From Chiridota heheva (lineage: Eukaryota > Echinodermata > Holothuroidea > Apodida > Chiridotidae), in the NCBI GenBank assembly GCA_020152595.1, contig JAIGNY010000597.1, forward strand, positions 289,001 to 353,000: DNA of 64,000 nt, in the 5' to 3' direction. Below the pieces are notes generated by a model. That model was given only the letters and a program-made list of their open reading frames with translations. It was not told the DNA's origin and made no database searches. Shown piece by piece: positions 42,291-57,200 of the stretch (positions are counted from its first letter, which is position 1; every line of letters starts with the position of its first letter). A program made the translations under genes and the position numbers.

Positions 42291-45200
42291 GTAAGTATGT
42301 TTTAAAACCTAGAGATTTTCCTGTGTTTCCTTTCGTTTGTACAATAAGATATCACTTTTGATGAACACGTTGAAATGCAATACATTTTGGTACAATACAA
42401 TAAGATATACTGCACTAGAAAGATATCATTAAGGATGACCATAACAAAAATGAATAAGATACTGTAGATGAACATATAACCAAGCACATAATAAAGCACA
42501 GTACGATAAAATATAATGGGATACAATACAAAAAGATATCACTATAGATGCATTATAAATGGATGAGCGTTATGGACCACTACTCACCCTATAGTTTACA
42601 AATATGTCGGTGTGTGTATACTTTATCATTTGAAAGGAATTAATTGCACAGGAAACGCGCAAACAGGATTATCTGTATTATCAGTAACTTTGTAGTAAGA
42701 GAAAACAAAACTTGTATACAAAACATATCAAAGTATGTTTATTGTGTATCTATTTTTAGTTTCCTGTCCTCCCGGCCAAGGAGCTTGTCAGGATGGCTCG
42801 TGTATTCCGGAAGAATGGTTTTGTGATCTTTGGCCGGGTGATTGTCCATCTTATTGGGATGAAAGCGTCGAGGCCGGATGTAGTAAGTGATGATTATGTA
42901 TTTTATAACAAAATGCATTAGTTGAAATATATTTATATCATGTCGCATGTTTTCATTCAATTAAAATTTCTTAGAATGATGTATAACGATTTTTTCTTGA
43001 GACGTTTTGATGTTCAGAGACGCAGGTTTAGATTTTACGAAAAGTGTATCAATGACGTTATCAAAAAATTACTTCAAGCATTTTACAATATTATTCGATT
43101 TCTTTTCCTTGCATATAATTTTTGGAGAAAGCACATCATTACTAAACCACGATAGTATCTATGCGAAATAAGAATTCTTATTCTTTGACACTTTCGTGAT
43201 TGCTGGGTGAATTTATCAAATCAGTCGTATCAATATGAAGTACGCATGTAATACTACAGTGACATAACTATTGGGAGTGAGGAGTGGGGACGGGCCCTCC
43301 ACGTTTCAGAAATAACGTCATCATGGTCCATTGGATCCCCACCTTTTGCTTACCATGTAAAATTATTTATATCCAAACAGCTGAATGCACAGATAACGAG
43401 TATCGGTGTCCTGAGGGACTTTGTATTCCTTATCAATGGGTATGCGATGATTACGCATATGACTGCGCTAATAACTACGATGAATCTCAGGAGCTTTGTG
43501 AAGGTAAAGTTTTCTTGGAAATGTGTCTCTTTCTTAGTGCAAAATAATCCTTAAATTAAAGAATATTTTAATGTAAAGAAAGCTGCCGTAATTCATGATT
43601 ATCCATACTCCAAACGTCACGGTCTTTTACTGCACACAGACGAACTTCAAATGATTTTAGAGAATGGTTTCAGGAATTAAAACTCGATGAAAAATACGAT
43701 TTCATTCAATTTCAAATAATTGTTGCGCAATGAAATGTCTGTTTATTTTTCTGTTAAAATATACCTAAATAAAGATAAGAAGATAGCATTCTCTTGGAGA
43801 GGGCCAATTAAAATGATTACTTCGTAACGTTTCAGCAAATCTATCACGAACATCCTGGTGCAATCATTGAATTGTCTCCGGACATGTAAATGCAACAATA
43901 GCTACAAATTAAAAACCGACATTCATATTTGTTTATTAAATCATCAGCGTATAAAACATTTTGTACAGAAGAAATTAAAAGATATTTTTGAATTTTTGAA
44001 GACGAACGGCTGTCACTTTGAAATAGCTTTTTACTTACCATATAAATTGAACATCTAGCCGGTAAGACATTCCCATCGTTTTCTTTTAATTAGTAAAGTT
44101 TATTGTTTTACAATTTAACACGCATCGTTCTTGTAATACTGAAAAAGGCATATTTCTTGACGTAAATTAGTTTCATAAGTTGGTATATACTGAAATACTT
44201 ACATTTTTATAATTGTTATTATTACTTTTTCTTTCCTTGAATAGGCTCTTGTACAAGCATTGGAGCACCCCTTAATGGGTATGAAAATGGAACGTTCAAA
44301 TACTTATACAGGAATGGGGATGTAGCAAGCTTTGTGTGCCTGACGGGTTTCACTTTGGTTGGTAACTCCATGATAACATGTGTCGATGGCAACTTCAGCA
44401 GTGGTCTTCCCGCTTGTTTAGGTATCATTTTGCTATCATTTTCTCATGACATAATACATTACGTCGATAAGTTCGCAATTTCTTGTACAGAAAATCAATC
44501 TAAGTAACTTTGGAATCTGTATCAGGATTTGCAGTAATTTATTTGATTATATTTTACGAACCGTAGACTGTAGAAAGGGCATCGAGTGACCTTGCAGGTT
44601 TGAAATTAATCGTGCGGTGTTCTTTAACAGACACATATAAGCTGTGTCACTGGCCACTCAGATCTCGATTCGTGTTCGGGCCCGTAGGTTTTAGCAGGAT
44701 TTGGTCTAAATACCAACTCCCTGGTTTTACCCACCTTGCCACTGCATTGTTGCGTCACTAAATGATACCAATCCTGTTACTGCACTGCGTGATACTTAGG
44801 CCTACTAACAAGATAAAATCTGAATGTTTAAAAGGCAACAAGGCTTCATGACATATCATGATTCCAGGCAGTGCATCAAACGAAAATAAGAAACAATTCA
44901 TATGCTTGAAATGAATTTCCGAGAAAATTATGTCGATTCGTTACTGATTTAAAACATCTTTATTGGTAATCATGTTGTACTGTAGCGAACTGTCCAGCGC
45001 CGTCAGCACCTATTAATGGCAACTACTCTGGCTCGTTGACCCATGGTGGTTCCATCTCATTTACTTGCGATGCTGGATATGAAATAAATGGCTTAATGGA
45101 ATCAACGATTTTCTGTAACAATGGAGTGTTCAATGGATCTGTGCCAACATGTGAAGGTAAATTATTTGCATGAATTTTAATTGATCCATCCCAATTATTA

Positions 45201-48200
45201 TTACTTTTTATTGTTAATAATATCGTTATCGTTTTGACAATCACCATTGTAGTAGTAAGCCTACCATTAAGGTATTAAGTGATAACTCCGACCTTTATAG
45301 CAATTATGAAATTACACGATTGATTTTGTATGTGTACTGTATTTACAAATCTGTCTATTTTCAAAACTATTGTCAATTTGCTTTATCATCAGAGATCGAC
45401 GAATGCCTTTCATTTCCGTGCAAAAATGACGGGACGTGTAACGACTTCGTAAACAGTTTTGAATGCACATGCACGGGTGGATGGACGGGACTGACTTGTG
45501 AAAACGGTAAGAATCGGAATTTTGGGGGTTTCATTATGATTTTGTTTATGTTACTTTACTAAAAAGTTGTAATTTTGATTTATTAAATAGCCGGTCGAAA
45601 AAAAAACAATGATTCAATTTCTTTTCATCAAATCAATAGTTCAGGACCTTAAAAATACACTGTTATTACATCGGGCGCATAATATTTTAAACCAATGCCT
45701 TAAGGAGCGTTGAACCACTCACACCAACAGACTAAATGTCGAAAAAAATACACTGTACAATTATTACATCAAATTGTGCCTGAGAGGCGACCATAATATT
45801 TTAAACCAATGTAAAACCAGAGTAGAGATGGGATGGAAGAGGAGGATTAAATATGGTTTAAGGGATGCATGCGTTGGAAGAACCGAGAGAAGCTCTGGGA
45901 ACTCAGGGGGCAACCAACAGACTAATTGTCGAAAACAGTCATGTATACGATTATGATGCAGTTCTAGTTTGTTTCGAGTTCCTGGTTTGCCAGCGGTGGG
46001 TTTTAGTCCTATCAAAGAGGAGGAGAAATTGGGGTACCTAATGAGGTTGTAAACAGGGTTCTGGGTGTTGGTGAGGACTCTAAAAGCATAGGAGATCACC
46101 TTTTACATCTAAGTAGAAAGGGGGTTTTGGCTTCAACATGAAGGCTAGTGATTGGGGAGGTCCTGTAGGCTCCTAGACAAAGCCTGAGGGCTTCATTTTG
46201 GATGGTGTTAATGTGGTTGAGGTATGAGTTGTGAGCGACACAGTAAACAATATTGCCATAGTCAAGCTTGGCACGAATGGTGAGCCTGAAAATTTTGAGG
46301 AGAGCATAGCGGTTCGCTCCCCAAGTAGTGTTGGAGAGCAGTCGGAGGATGTTGAGGGAGCTATTGCATTTTAGTTTCAGGTTGGTGATGTGTGGCTTGT
46401 AGGTGAGCTTGGGGTCTAGAGTTAGACCAAGGAACTTTGTGTTTTCAACTTTAGGGATGCGATTCCCATTGAGCACAAAGTTCGGGTTGGGGTGGAGGTT
46501 GTTGAAATGACAAAAGTGCATGCAGACTGTCTTGTCTTTGGAGAATCTAAAACCGTTATTGTTGCTCCACACTTGCAGCTGATTGAGGCTGGTTTGAAGC
46601 CTATTTTCAACAATAGGAAAGCTAGGGAGGAGTAGAAGATGGTGAAGTCATCCACGTAGAGGGTACGTTTGATGCTGGGGCCAAGGTCATTCCCGATGTC
46701 ATTAATGCTCAGGTTGAAGAGAGTGGGGAGAGGATGCTGCCTTGGGGACGCCCTCTTCTTGGGGTACGGCTTGGAGAGGGTGTGGCCAATACGAACTTGG
46801 AACTGCCTGGGTGAGAGGAAGTTTTGAATAAAGATGGGAAGGTGGCCTCTGAGGCCAATGGTGTGAAGTTTCCGGGTAATGCCGTATTTCCAAGTAGTGT
46901 CGAAAGCTTTCTCGAGGTCAAAAAATATGGCAATGAGGTGTTCCTTTTTTTGCAAAGGATTCCCGGATAGCGGTGTCGAGCGTAATTAACTGGTCTAGGG
47001 TATTGCGACGTTTTCGGAAGCCGCTTTGGTGAGGAGAGAGGATTCTGTTGGTCTCGAGGAACCAGTTTAGTCTCTGATTAATGATCTTTTCCATAATTTT
47101 ACAGAGACAGCAAGTAAGGGCGATGGGTCGGTAGCTGGTGGGGTCGGTGCTATCCTTCCCCGGTTTAAGGACGGGGATGACAATAGCTGTCCTCCAGATA
47201 GGGGGAAAGGAGTGTGAGGACCAAATGTGGTTTGTTTAAATAAAAACTAAAATCTATATGAACATGTGACTGTCAGTCTTACATATCCACCAGTTTAGTA
47301 ATCCTGAAATTCTAAATCACCTTTGTAATTTTATAATTATTTATTTTAGATATCAATGAATGCTTAAATGCCTCTTTAAATGACTGCGACGCAGACGCAA
47401 CTTGCTTAAATGTAAATGGTACATACAATTGCACATGCAAGGAGGACTACAGAGGTGATGGCTTCATTTGTCGAGGTAAGTCACTCTTAGCCACTCATGC
47501 ATCTTCTCAATGTGGCACTTCGTGTTGTTCTCTGGTAACATTTGAACTATTGAAGATTTATTGAAGTAGATCGATTGTATTAAAAATAGATCAATTTTGT
47601 TCAAATAGGTCAATTTTACTAGTCAAAGAGATAGTAGCAATGGCACCACGTGTGGTTATGGCGGTGATGGTTTGAGGAGGGGACCAAACACCGAAAAGAT
47701 TTCCCCCTCCAAATCCCACCTTACACTTAGGTCTCAGCGTCGCTTTTAATGATACATTTTTATGTCTCATTTCTGCACTGATTTATAATTGTAAATGTCT
47801 TTAATGAAATCATGTGTAAATAATTTTGAAATGAGAATTGAACTTTGTGTAGTCGACATTGTTTTGGATTATTAGATGGTTTTATTGATTGCATCTAATG
47901 ATCAGGAAAATGGTTTACCTTCTTATAATCTTAATTTTGCAAACTATCAGATATATTATTAATTCATCCTTTTTTGGGGCTTAAATTTTCATATTTCGTC
48001 ACAAGAGTGTGTTTGACTAATTCCTTTTTCCAGAGAACTTTTTCTTCCCATTTGGCGACGAAGCCGGAGATCGGCGTTTACGGTATACTCATGAAACAAG
48101 CACAACCCAGTTTACGGAATACATTTCACCAACAATTCGTCCTACAGCGGGATTTCCATTTTGGGATGAATTCTTTTATGGGATTTACGTAAGAACATTC

Positions 48201-51200
48201 GTATTTTTCCTCTTTGGATGTTTGCTATAAGAAACCTATAATGCAATACTTATCCGCCCTGCGCTCCATTAAAAAAATAAAAAAATTCACAAAATAATAA
48301 ATACCCAACAAAGAATATCTTCAAATTATCTTATGCATAGTTTCACAACTATTTACTTATTTCTTTACATGAATCTTCTTTAGTTCACAGAAAATGGGAT
48401 CGTTTTATTCATACGAGAAAATGAAGAGAAATATGGCTACCCTTATCCTTATGACAACGGGTTTTCTTCGGCTTATACGGAACGCATCGTTGCTCCCTTC
48501 TGGGCTGACGTTGATTTTACAGCAGATATTGGAGAAGTATTCTATCAGGTAAAACTCATATATACTTTAAGAATTGTCTAATATGAGAAAAACTATTAAA
48601 GTTTAAACACAGGAATACTTGTTGCAATAGTTAAAATGATTCAATAAAATGTTGCACATGTTATCAATTTTATCCTGTATACATTGAAGTAAGTTTTTAC
48701 AACACATTGAAGCATTGCGTGGTATAATCCATACACATACAAGCTACGGATTCCTGTTGGATTTTATAAAATTATTAGCGTTGTTACCATTTTCATGGTC
48801 ACTAACAAACACCACGGTGCATGATTGATTTAACACACACTAGTTCTAAGTAAATTATTTTCCATGTCATGTTTTAGGTCTATGATTCCATGTCGCAAAA
48901 TGTGACCACAATGCAACAGGCTTTGCTAGATGAAGCTACCAACAGAATTCTTGCACATGACACGTCATTAACAGACATGAATGTAACGTTTCAAGTCAAT
49001 TGGATGGTGGTAATCACATGGTACCAGGTTCCAGCTTACAAGGCGGAGTTTCTTGGAGGCGCGGTAAGTTGTTCAAATGTTGTCGTCCGAACGAGAATGA
49101 TATAAATGTGAAATATTTAACACTATGCAATATGTTATTTGATCATCACTACAATTTCCTTAATCCAAAGTCAGCTCTGATTATCTTTTACGTAAATAAT
49201 GTATTATCGAGTTTTCTTTGTACTAAAGTGACGTTTACATAAGCGTTTCTATATTCAACCATAACCTGTTGATTATAGAACACATAAACAATGAAAGTCC
49301 AAACACTGAGACACAAAAAACAATGGTTCTTTATGTTTTTTCTTTATTCAGCCAAACACATTTCAGATCGTGTTAGCAACTGATGGAACCTTCAGCTTTA
49401 GCTTGTTTAATTACCGCGAAGATGAAATGCTGTGGGATTCAGATCTCCTCTATTACAAAGACGCCATTTATGGCTACCAATCAGGAACGGCGGGTACTTA
49501 AACGCTCATTTTGATTCTTCGATTGAAAATCGTTATCGCCCAGATCAAGCAATCGGAAATACCGGTTTAATGGGTCGATGGATCTATCGGTTGGAAAATA
49601 ACACCGTGGACACAATTAACTACAAACAGATGTGTCTGAATTGGTATGAAATACAACCTGACCCGTCGACATGGGATCGAACACTAGGTACATGTCCCTG
49701 TGGCTTTGATCAGGCAATCAATGATAACTCCTATGCACGAGGTCGCAGTAGAAGGGGCAGTACAAACACTAATAATCTTCGGAGGTTACCCCAGAATGTG
49801 CTGGATGAAATTCAACAATCTCAGGGTAAGTTCGCAGACTATTAATGACCGTCGCTTTTTAAAAGTTGACTCGTCTTCGTAACAAGTTCTAATGAGGCTC
49901 ATCCAGAGAATTACAATCAAAAACTAAGTAGAGATTGTCTGCTTTATTGCTGGTTGACGTATCTCTTGGAACATTTCTACTTCATTTAAAAGACAAAAAT
50001 TTTGTTTACGTATTAAGAATGTGGTTAGCAGATAGAAGTATTTACCCACTGGTGAAGCGAGGCCCTTCTTTTTATTTAGTAAGAGGGGGACGTGCAGTTT
50101 ATAAACTTGAACATTTTGAATGAATTTAATCATGATATCCCACGAGTCATTATCCCTTTCGTTCATGATTCAGGACAGTCCTTTTGCCTAGGAACCACTC
50201 TTGCGACTTCGACTGGAGCAGGCATGTCATGTTGTTACCGTGAAGATCACTCCTTAGTGGAAGGTTATGGAACGTTGTACCTCAGCTCTTTTACCTTGCG
50301 TCATCAGTACATCAATGGCGTTGACGTAGATTACAATTCATACGCTGACTGGCTCGGTAAGAGGAATTATATTTTAATTGTACATCAAGCCAAATTGATA
50401 GCGCTTCGCTCTAGATTTAGGGAAAAGGGTGGGAGGTGTTCCTCAAAATATAAACAAATACTTTTCAACAATGGCACATCGCTAATACTGTTGGTATATA
50501 ATTTCCAGCAATGGTTTATTTATGTATATAGTACAATGGATTCTTAAAAATGTATATAACCTAAATGAAACAATTTCTCAAATTGTCGTAAATCATCTTA
50601 AATTTTAACATAAGATAAGTGTGTTTTGTGCCTATATTATAGCCGATGACTTATTGCCTCGATATCTGTGCTGTACAATGTCGTCAGATCCAGAATTTTG
50701 CAAATATTACGAGGAAAAGCGACGTGCTGGTACCTGTAATGGCTATCTTCCACCACGGACAGGTAAGATAGAAAATGATGCATTTGTTTAATAATAGAAA
50801 ACTGCTACATTAGTCAATGTTTCCACTCGTTTGTACAATGTGTCCACGTATTACTCGCGTTTTCAAACATTACGTTGACTTTCTACTGTAAAACAAATGT
50901 GATGGTAATCCATTACTAGCCCACCATGTTTACCAGTGTGTCTTGTGTAAGAGTATGTTAGCTTGGCCCATTTCTTTGCTGCAACCTTCATGCTCTGCTT
51001 ACCGTACTTTCTTTGATCGAATCTCCTGTTGAACAGTTGGAAGCATGGTATGGTTCTCCATTTGTGGGGTGTTCATATAAACCACCTGAACCCAATACAA
51101 CATGAACTTACGGAAGACAACATACATGTACATGAATATAATGCTTGGAAATTTTGCTTTATCATCTCCAATAGGATGGATGTATGGAGATCCACATATG

Positions 51201-54200
51201 AGAACTTTAGATGGAGTATCATATACCTACAACGGGTTAGGCGAGTTCATTTTGATAGATCTCATGGATGGAGAGTTTATGTTACAAGGCCGAATGGAAC
51301 GCGCAGTTATGAATGAAAACCCAGCTAATGGAACCATATTCTCGTCTTTCGCGGCTTCTGCGCAGGGATCCACCACAGTGAGTATAGTTGCTTACATGAA
51401 TTTGTATATACTTATTATGTACTAAACCACGTAATTTAATTAAATGAATTACAGCATACAAAATGGTTGGCATTCTTTGTCCTATATTTTTCTGGAGCTC
51501 AAGTACCTTTGAAGGTATGTGACGTCATTACTTATGAATATTGTTTTTGTTTTTCAGGTGGAGATAAAGCTGAACGAAAACAATACGGATTTCTTTGCAA
51601 TCGTTAACAAAACAACCGTTTACACGAGACAGAATTTAACCACAGGTAAACTGATATAATTTTGTTAATCAATCCATAATTTTCCATAATATTTGCAGAC
51701 ACCTCAGAATGATAGATATGCAGATCTGTAAAGTCTGTAAAGTCTGTAAAGAGCTACGAACTCTTAATAATTATCTAATTTACAAGCTTCTTTTTAAGCG
51801 TTTTACAAGCTTGAAATATTCAACCATCTATTAACTTCAGTTGACTATCTTTCTTCCAAAATGTCATTATTGAATGCTCCAGTGTCATACACTTTTGGGA
51901 GTTAAGTTAAATTATTTGAATACTTATTGGAGTTTTCTTATTGGAATATTATCATTTGTTGCTATCACATAGGGCCACTGTTATTCAACGGAAGTTGTAA
52001 ATAATCAATTTTGATATTGAAATATAAATAACATTGAAATTCTTTTCTTTGCTTAGATCCTTTTTTCTCTGCAAACGACACCGACTTTTATATGGAAGTT
52101 CAAGGGGAGAATTTCACAAATGCGAATGGATCTGACAGGATAGTTGCCTACTGGTCACTTGGAATATCAATTTCCATCGCTATGACAACTGAAGGCGTAT
52201 TGGACATATTTTTCGAGATTCCGGGTGAATTCAAAGGGAACAACTCAAAAGGATTGTTTGGTATGTCTTGCAATTTTTGAAATAAATTCATCATCGAATA
52301 TAATATCTTTTGAAACTACTTATCGATAAATTGATGTCGTCAACTGATCAATTATTGTTTTCATCGACGTATTGCACATTTCATTTTAAACAATCGTCTT
52401 TTGTATGTATGTATGTACAACATTTTAGGTTTATGGAACGATGACTACACAGACGATTTCACGCTACGAAATGGAACTGTTCTCGAATCTGTAGTGGGCA
52501 GAAATCTTACGGACTCTGAAATTTTCGTGTTTGGACAATCTTGTAAGTTAAAAGCTAACTCGTTTTGTCGTTTTTTTGTTGTTGTTGCTCCATTTGATTT
52601 CCTTTTGAAATATGTTCTGTCGGTTTTATCTTTATAATTCCATAGTACGTACATACTTCCAAATGCGAATAATTTTCCCCGAGAGTGAAAAAACTATAAT
52701 CTAATTAACATATTTCATTTCAGGGAGAGTAATGCCGAATGAAAGTTTGTTTACCTATGAGGAAAACAAGACATGGGACACACTCAATGACATGGACTTT
52801 GTACCAGTGTTCTTTGACGAACTTCTTCTTCAGTTTGAAAATAACACTTTCCTGGATGATGTAAACATAGTTTGTGACGGCGATACCACATGCTTGTTTG
52901 ACGCTTTGGCGACACAAAGCCTCAGTGTGGGAGTTTCAACCAAACAAACAAACGCCATACTTCAGGATGACGCCCAATGGCTTTGTAAGTGTTTTTTCTT
53001 GAGCATTTCCTTCAACACATTTTTAATGGTATAAAATAAACGATTAAGCACAGAGAGGAAGATAGAAAAGTACTTTAAGATGTTGCCAAATAAGTCCTCT
53101 TACGTTTTAGAATTGCAAAAGATTGAACAGGGAACAATTGAAAACATACAATCCAACATTGGCGCAATTTTGTGTGACAACCACTGACGGTGGTGCAATG
53201 TGTGCTTACACATTTTTCATTAATATGTCGGCTAGCAGAACTGTTGCACTGACCAAAGAGGCAATCCATAATCTTGTATCTAACTAGTAAAATTCTTTAA
53301 CACTTTGAAGATCAGACTTATCGAAAAAACAGAATGACACTCAAATTGATTGCATTGAATTTTATAGTGCAAGTTATTTTTTATAGTCAATTAAGTAATA
53401 AACGCTTATTTCTTATATACCAGCTAACTTTCCTCCGAATATAACCGATGTATCGGCTTTCGAGGGGTTACTGCTGCGAAATCAAATACGAGCCCAAGTC
53501 GGTGAGGAAGTTGTCATAACGGTGCAAGCGCTGGATCGCGACGGAGATATTATATCTTACGGTTGGCAATATACGTATCCAAACATGTCACAACCAACAA
53601 GGGAATCAAACAATGGTATGTAACAAGTATTGAGTACACCTTTTACAAACGACTGAAGTCAATTTTCGAGATTTTATATAGAGAAACCTGCAATTAAAAC
53701 CTTGGGTTTACATTTCAGAGTTTAAACAAAATCGCATACCTGTACTATAAGTAAGGAAGCATCTATTAAATTATAAATGCATGCACCGAAAGAAAATAAC
53801 AAATACAAAACTAAGGAACTTCAGAAGGTATTTGAAGATGAAGTTATGATTTGATTGATTATCTGAGACAACTTACCCTCTCAATTTATACTTTGAATTT
53901 CAACTAATTAATAATTCATTTTCGTATGCTCTCAATGTGTTTTTTTTTTTATCAGCAGATTATCAATGCCTTCATAGTGACTTAGTGGTATTCCTACTAA
54001 TTATAATCTTTTATGTGCTTTCAATGACTGATGCTATCAATATCAATGAGTTCATACTCACTCGGGGATATTCCTACTGTGTCTCATTTCATATTATAGT
54101 TGCAACCTACAAGTGGACGCCAGAGAACACGAATCAAGTTCGCTTAGGCTTTATGGCGTCTGATGGACGAAGCAACACTGTCGTGGAAACGGAGGTCTTG

Positions 54201-57200
54201 TTATGCGATTGCAAGAATGGAGGTGTCTGTGATTACAACAACATTATCGCAAATTCTGATATAGTTGACGATAAGTTTGCTGTAAGTGGCTTCATTTTTC
54301 TGAAAAATTGTCCTTCATTAAGATTGATTTACAGGAAGTAATGACTTATTTGATTACTTTTTTAATCAATGATTATATTTGGATACGTGAATACATTAAA
54401 AATGCAGCAATTAAGACTATTTGGCTATTTAATAGCAGAAAATTACAACACTTCTTTGACAAATGAAAGAATAATGAAAGTAATAGATTACGTGTGTTTA
54501 TTCTGTATTTGCAGGTGGTTACTTGCATTTGCCCTCCGGCTTATGCAGGAGACGACTGTTCCGAAGACTATGATGCTTGCTTAGATAACCCTTGCTTTCC
54601 TGGTGTAACCTGCAGGGACAACGTAGCTCCCGAGTCGAATGCAACCTGCGGTCCTTGTCCAACTGGTCTTGTGGGCAATGGATTTAAGTGTTATGGTAAG
54701 CAAAGCTGAACAAACTTGAATCTATGTATAATGAAATGGCAAAACCTTTACGGGTTTTGAAAAACTTTTGTGAATATTTTTGACTTACAACATGAAGTCG
54801 TGTATAAAATTGATAGACTTATTCTCAAAAAATTATGAATATAATGCATTAATATTTATGTGCCTTTTAACAGATTTCGATGAGTGTCAGGAGAATGCAA
54901 ATAATAACTGCACGCAATCATGCGGGAATGTCATCGGGAGTTTTCAATGTACTTGTCTGTCAGGATACGATTTACATCCTGATGGTGCAACGTGCACAGG
55001 TAATATAAAACGATTCCCATCATCACAGATGTAAAAGACGTTACCAAGTGTTCGCATAGTCTATTTGATATTTCGAAAAGATAACCAATATTTCCTTTCC
55101 TTTCAGTATATGGATTTCCTCATCGCCCATCATAATCAAACGAAATAATTTTGAGGGCACACGCACCTCGTACGAAATACCCGTGGTTTAAGTAGAACAT
55201 TTGTAAAAACTGCAACTTACAATGATAACAATTATTTAATGTTTTGGTTACGTTGTAATGATTAATTCAACGCTTTATGTGATAATTGTGATAACTAATT
55301 AACGGTAAAATAGATCACCTTTTTGTCAAACGTTTAGTTAAAGGAAGGCATAATTATGCATGAAAATCGATATGAGCATACATTGTGTATTTGAATTCTG
55401 ATTAATATCAATGATTACTAGATCGACGAGCTGTTACCCAAACATAAAATCAAGAAACGGAAGGAATTTATATGATGATACGTTTGATTATTTAACAGAG
55501 ATTGACGAGTGTGATCGTGGCACTGACATTTGTGATCCTGATTTCGCTGACTGTACGAACACCCAAGGATCTTTTAATTGTACCTGTTTCACTGGATTTT
55601 CGGATACTAACGGCGATGGATCACTTTGCGAAGGTATGTCCATTTCCCTCTCAGCGTTGGTGATTTTTTTGTTTGACGCATCATTCAATGAAATACGCAC
55701 ATCGTTGCTGTTATTTCTTAAAGGTAAAACCTTCCAATTTGTCTTCTCTATCTGTACAAAAACTCCCTTATTAGCGCAAAGACGAAGATATAGGAATTCA
55801 TTCCCTTCATATATTTAAGATTTTATCTTGATGAAAATTGGACAAATTAAAGAAGATTTTTTTTTTCCTAAATATGAAACAACGTTTTGCATAATCGTAC
55901 TACTCTTTTATTTAAAGATATTGATGAATGCCGGAAAACGGAAATCTGTGTGCTCTTCAAGCTGTGTGTACAAATACAGTTGGGTCATACACATGCACTT
56001 GCAGAGAAGGATATGAAGGGAATGGTCAGTCCTGTGTTGGTAAGTGATCTTTGAAAATGTGTATAGATTTTACATTCAAGTATGCAACGAGTGCACGAGT
56101 TATGTGATCCATCGACTTTCATGTGAATTTGGCGGAAATATAAAACTACATAACGGGAAGCTTGTATAGTCGTGACTATTTTGTGATTATAGATTTTCCT
56201 GAATGGAGGTAAATGATGTTTTCTGTTTAGATTTTGCACTATGAATATATAACATACCAAAGTTATAATTTTGGGCGGGAAATTGTATTATGTTAAACCA
56301 CTTACTTTTTTCAAATTCTTATACATGATTTCTCAGGTAAACAACAAATATTGAGTCTGTATATTGCCAAATTATGTATTTCTCATTTCATAGATATCGA
56401 TGAATGTGCCAGAGGTACAGATGATTGCAGTACTGATGCTACATGCATCAACGTTGACGGATCTTACCGCTGTATATGCAAGAACGGATTTGAAGGGGAT
56501 GGGACAACATGCTCCGATGTTAATGAATGTGAGAGAAGAACATTAGGCTGCCATCCCCGAGCAATGTGTACCAACACTATTGGCAGCTTTGCGTGCTTTT
56601 GTCCTCCAGGTTATGTTGGAGACGGAATCAGTTGCTTGGGTAAGATCATATTTCATTTGAGAATAACCTTATGTAATGTGTGAACACAATTTTTCTGGAT
56701 GTACACTAAGTCATCTTAAGAAAGAGATTTATATATGCTTATTACAGTTCGAGATCATTAAACGTAAATATGGACGTACATGCACCCGAAAAAGCTTTGA
56801 ATTATGAAAAAAGTCTTTAATTTATGTTAAAATCGCTTAATCAAATATTAAATGTATGCTAAAGTTGTATGCAAATGATGTATAGAAAAGATATATTCAT
56901 CTTTATATTTTTGCCATTTTATTTTGTTTCGGCTACCACAGATATCGACGAGTGTGCTGAAAACGCGTACATGTGTAATGATAATACCACCACAATGTGC
57001 ATAAACACAGTAGGAAGCTATATTTGTCGATGCCAAGAAGGTTACGCGAACACAACGGAAGGAGGTTGCCAAGGTAAAGACACTCATGGAAACATGTATA
57101 ATGCAGTCGTTCATCATGATTTCATTGTAAAAACATCTTACAAATTCTTGTGTAACAAGTCTATGCTATACTATTGACATGAAAATTAACATTTAATTCT

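Noticed and set aside
53937..54341. 134-codon plus-strand open frame with a membrane-like start
   Set aside because: It is the exon at 54100-54281 plus flanking intron; the hydrophobic start is T-rich intron before the acceptor at 54,099.
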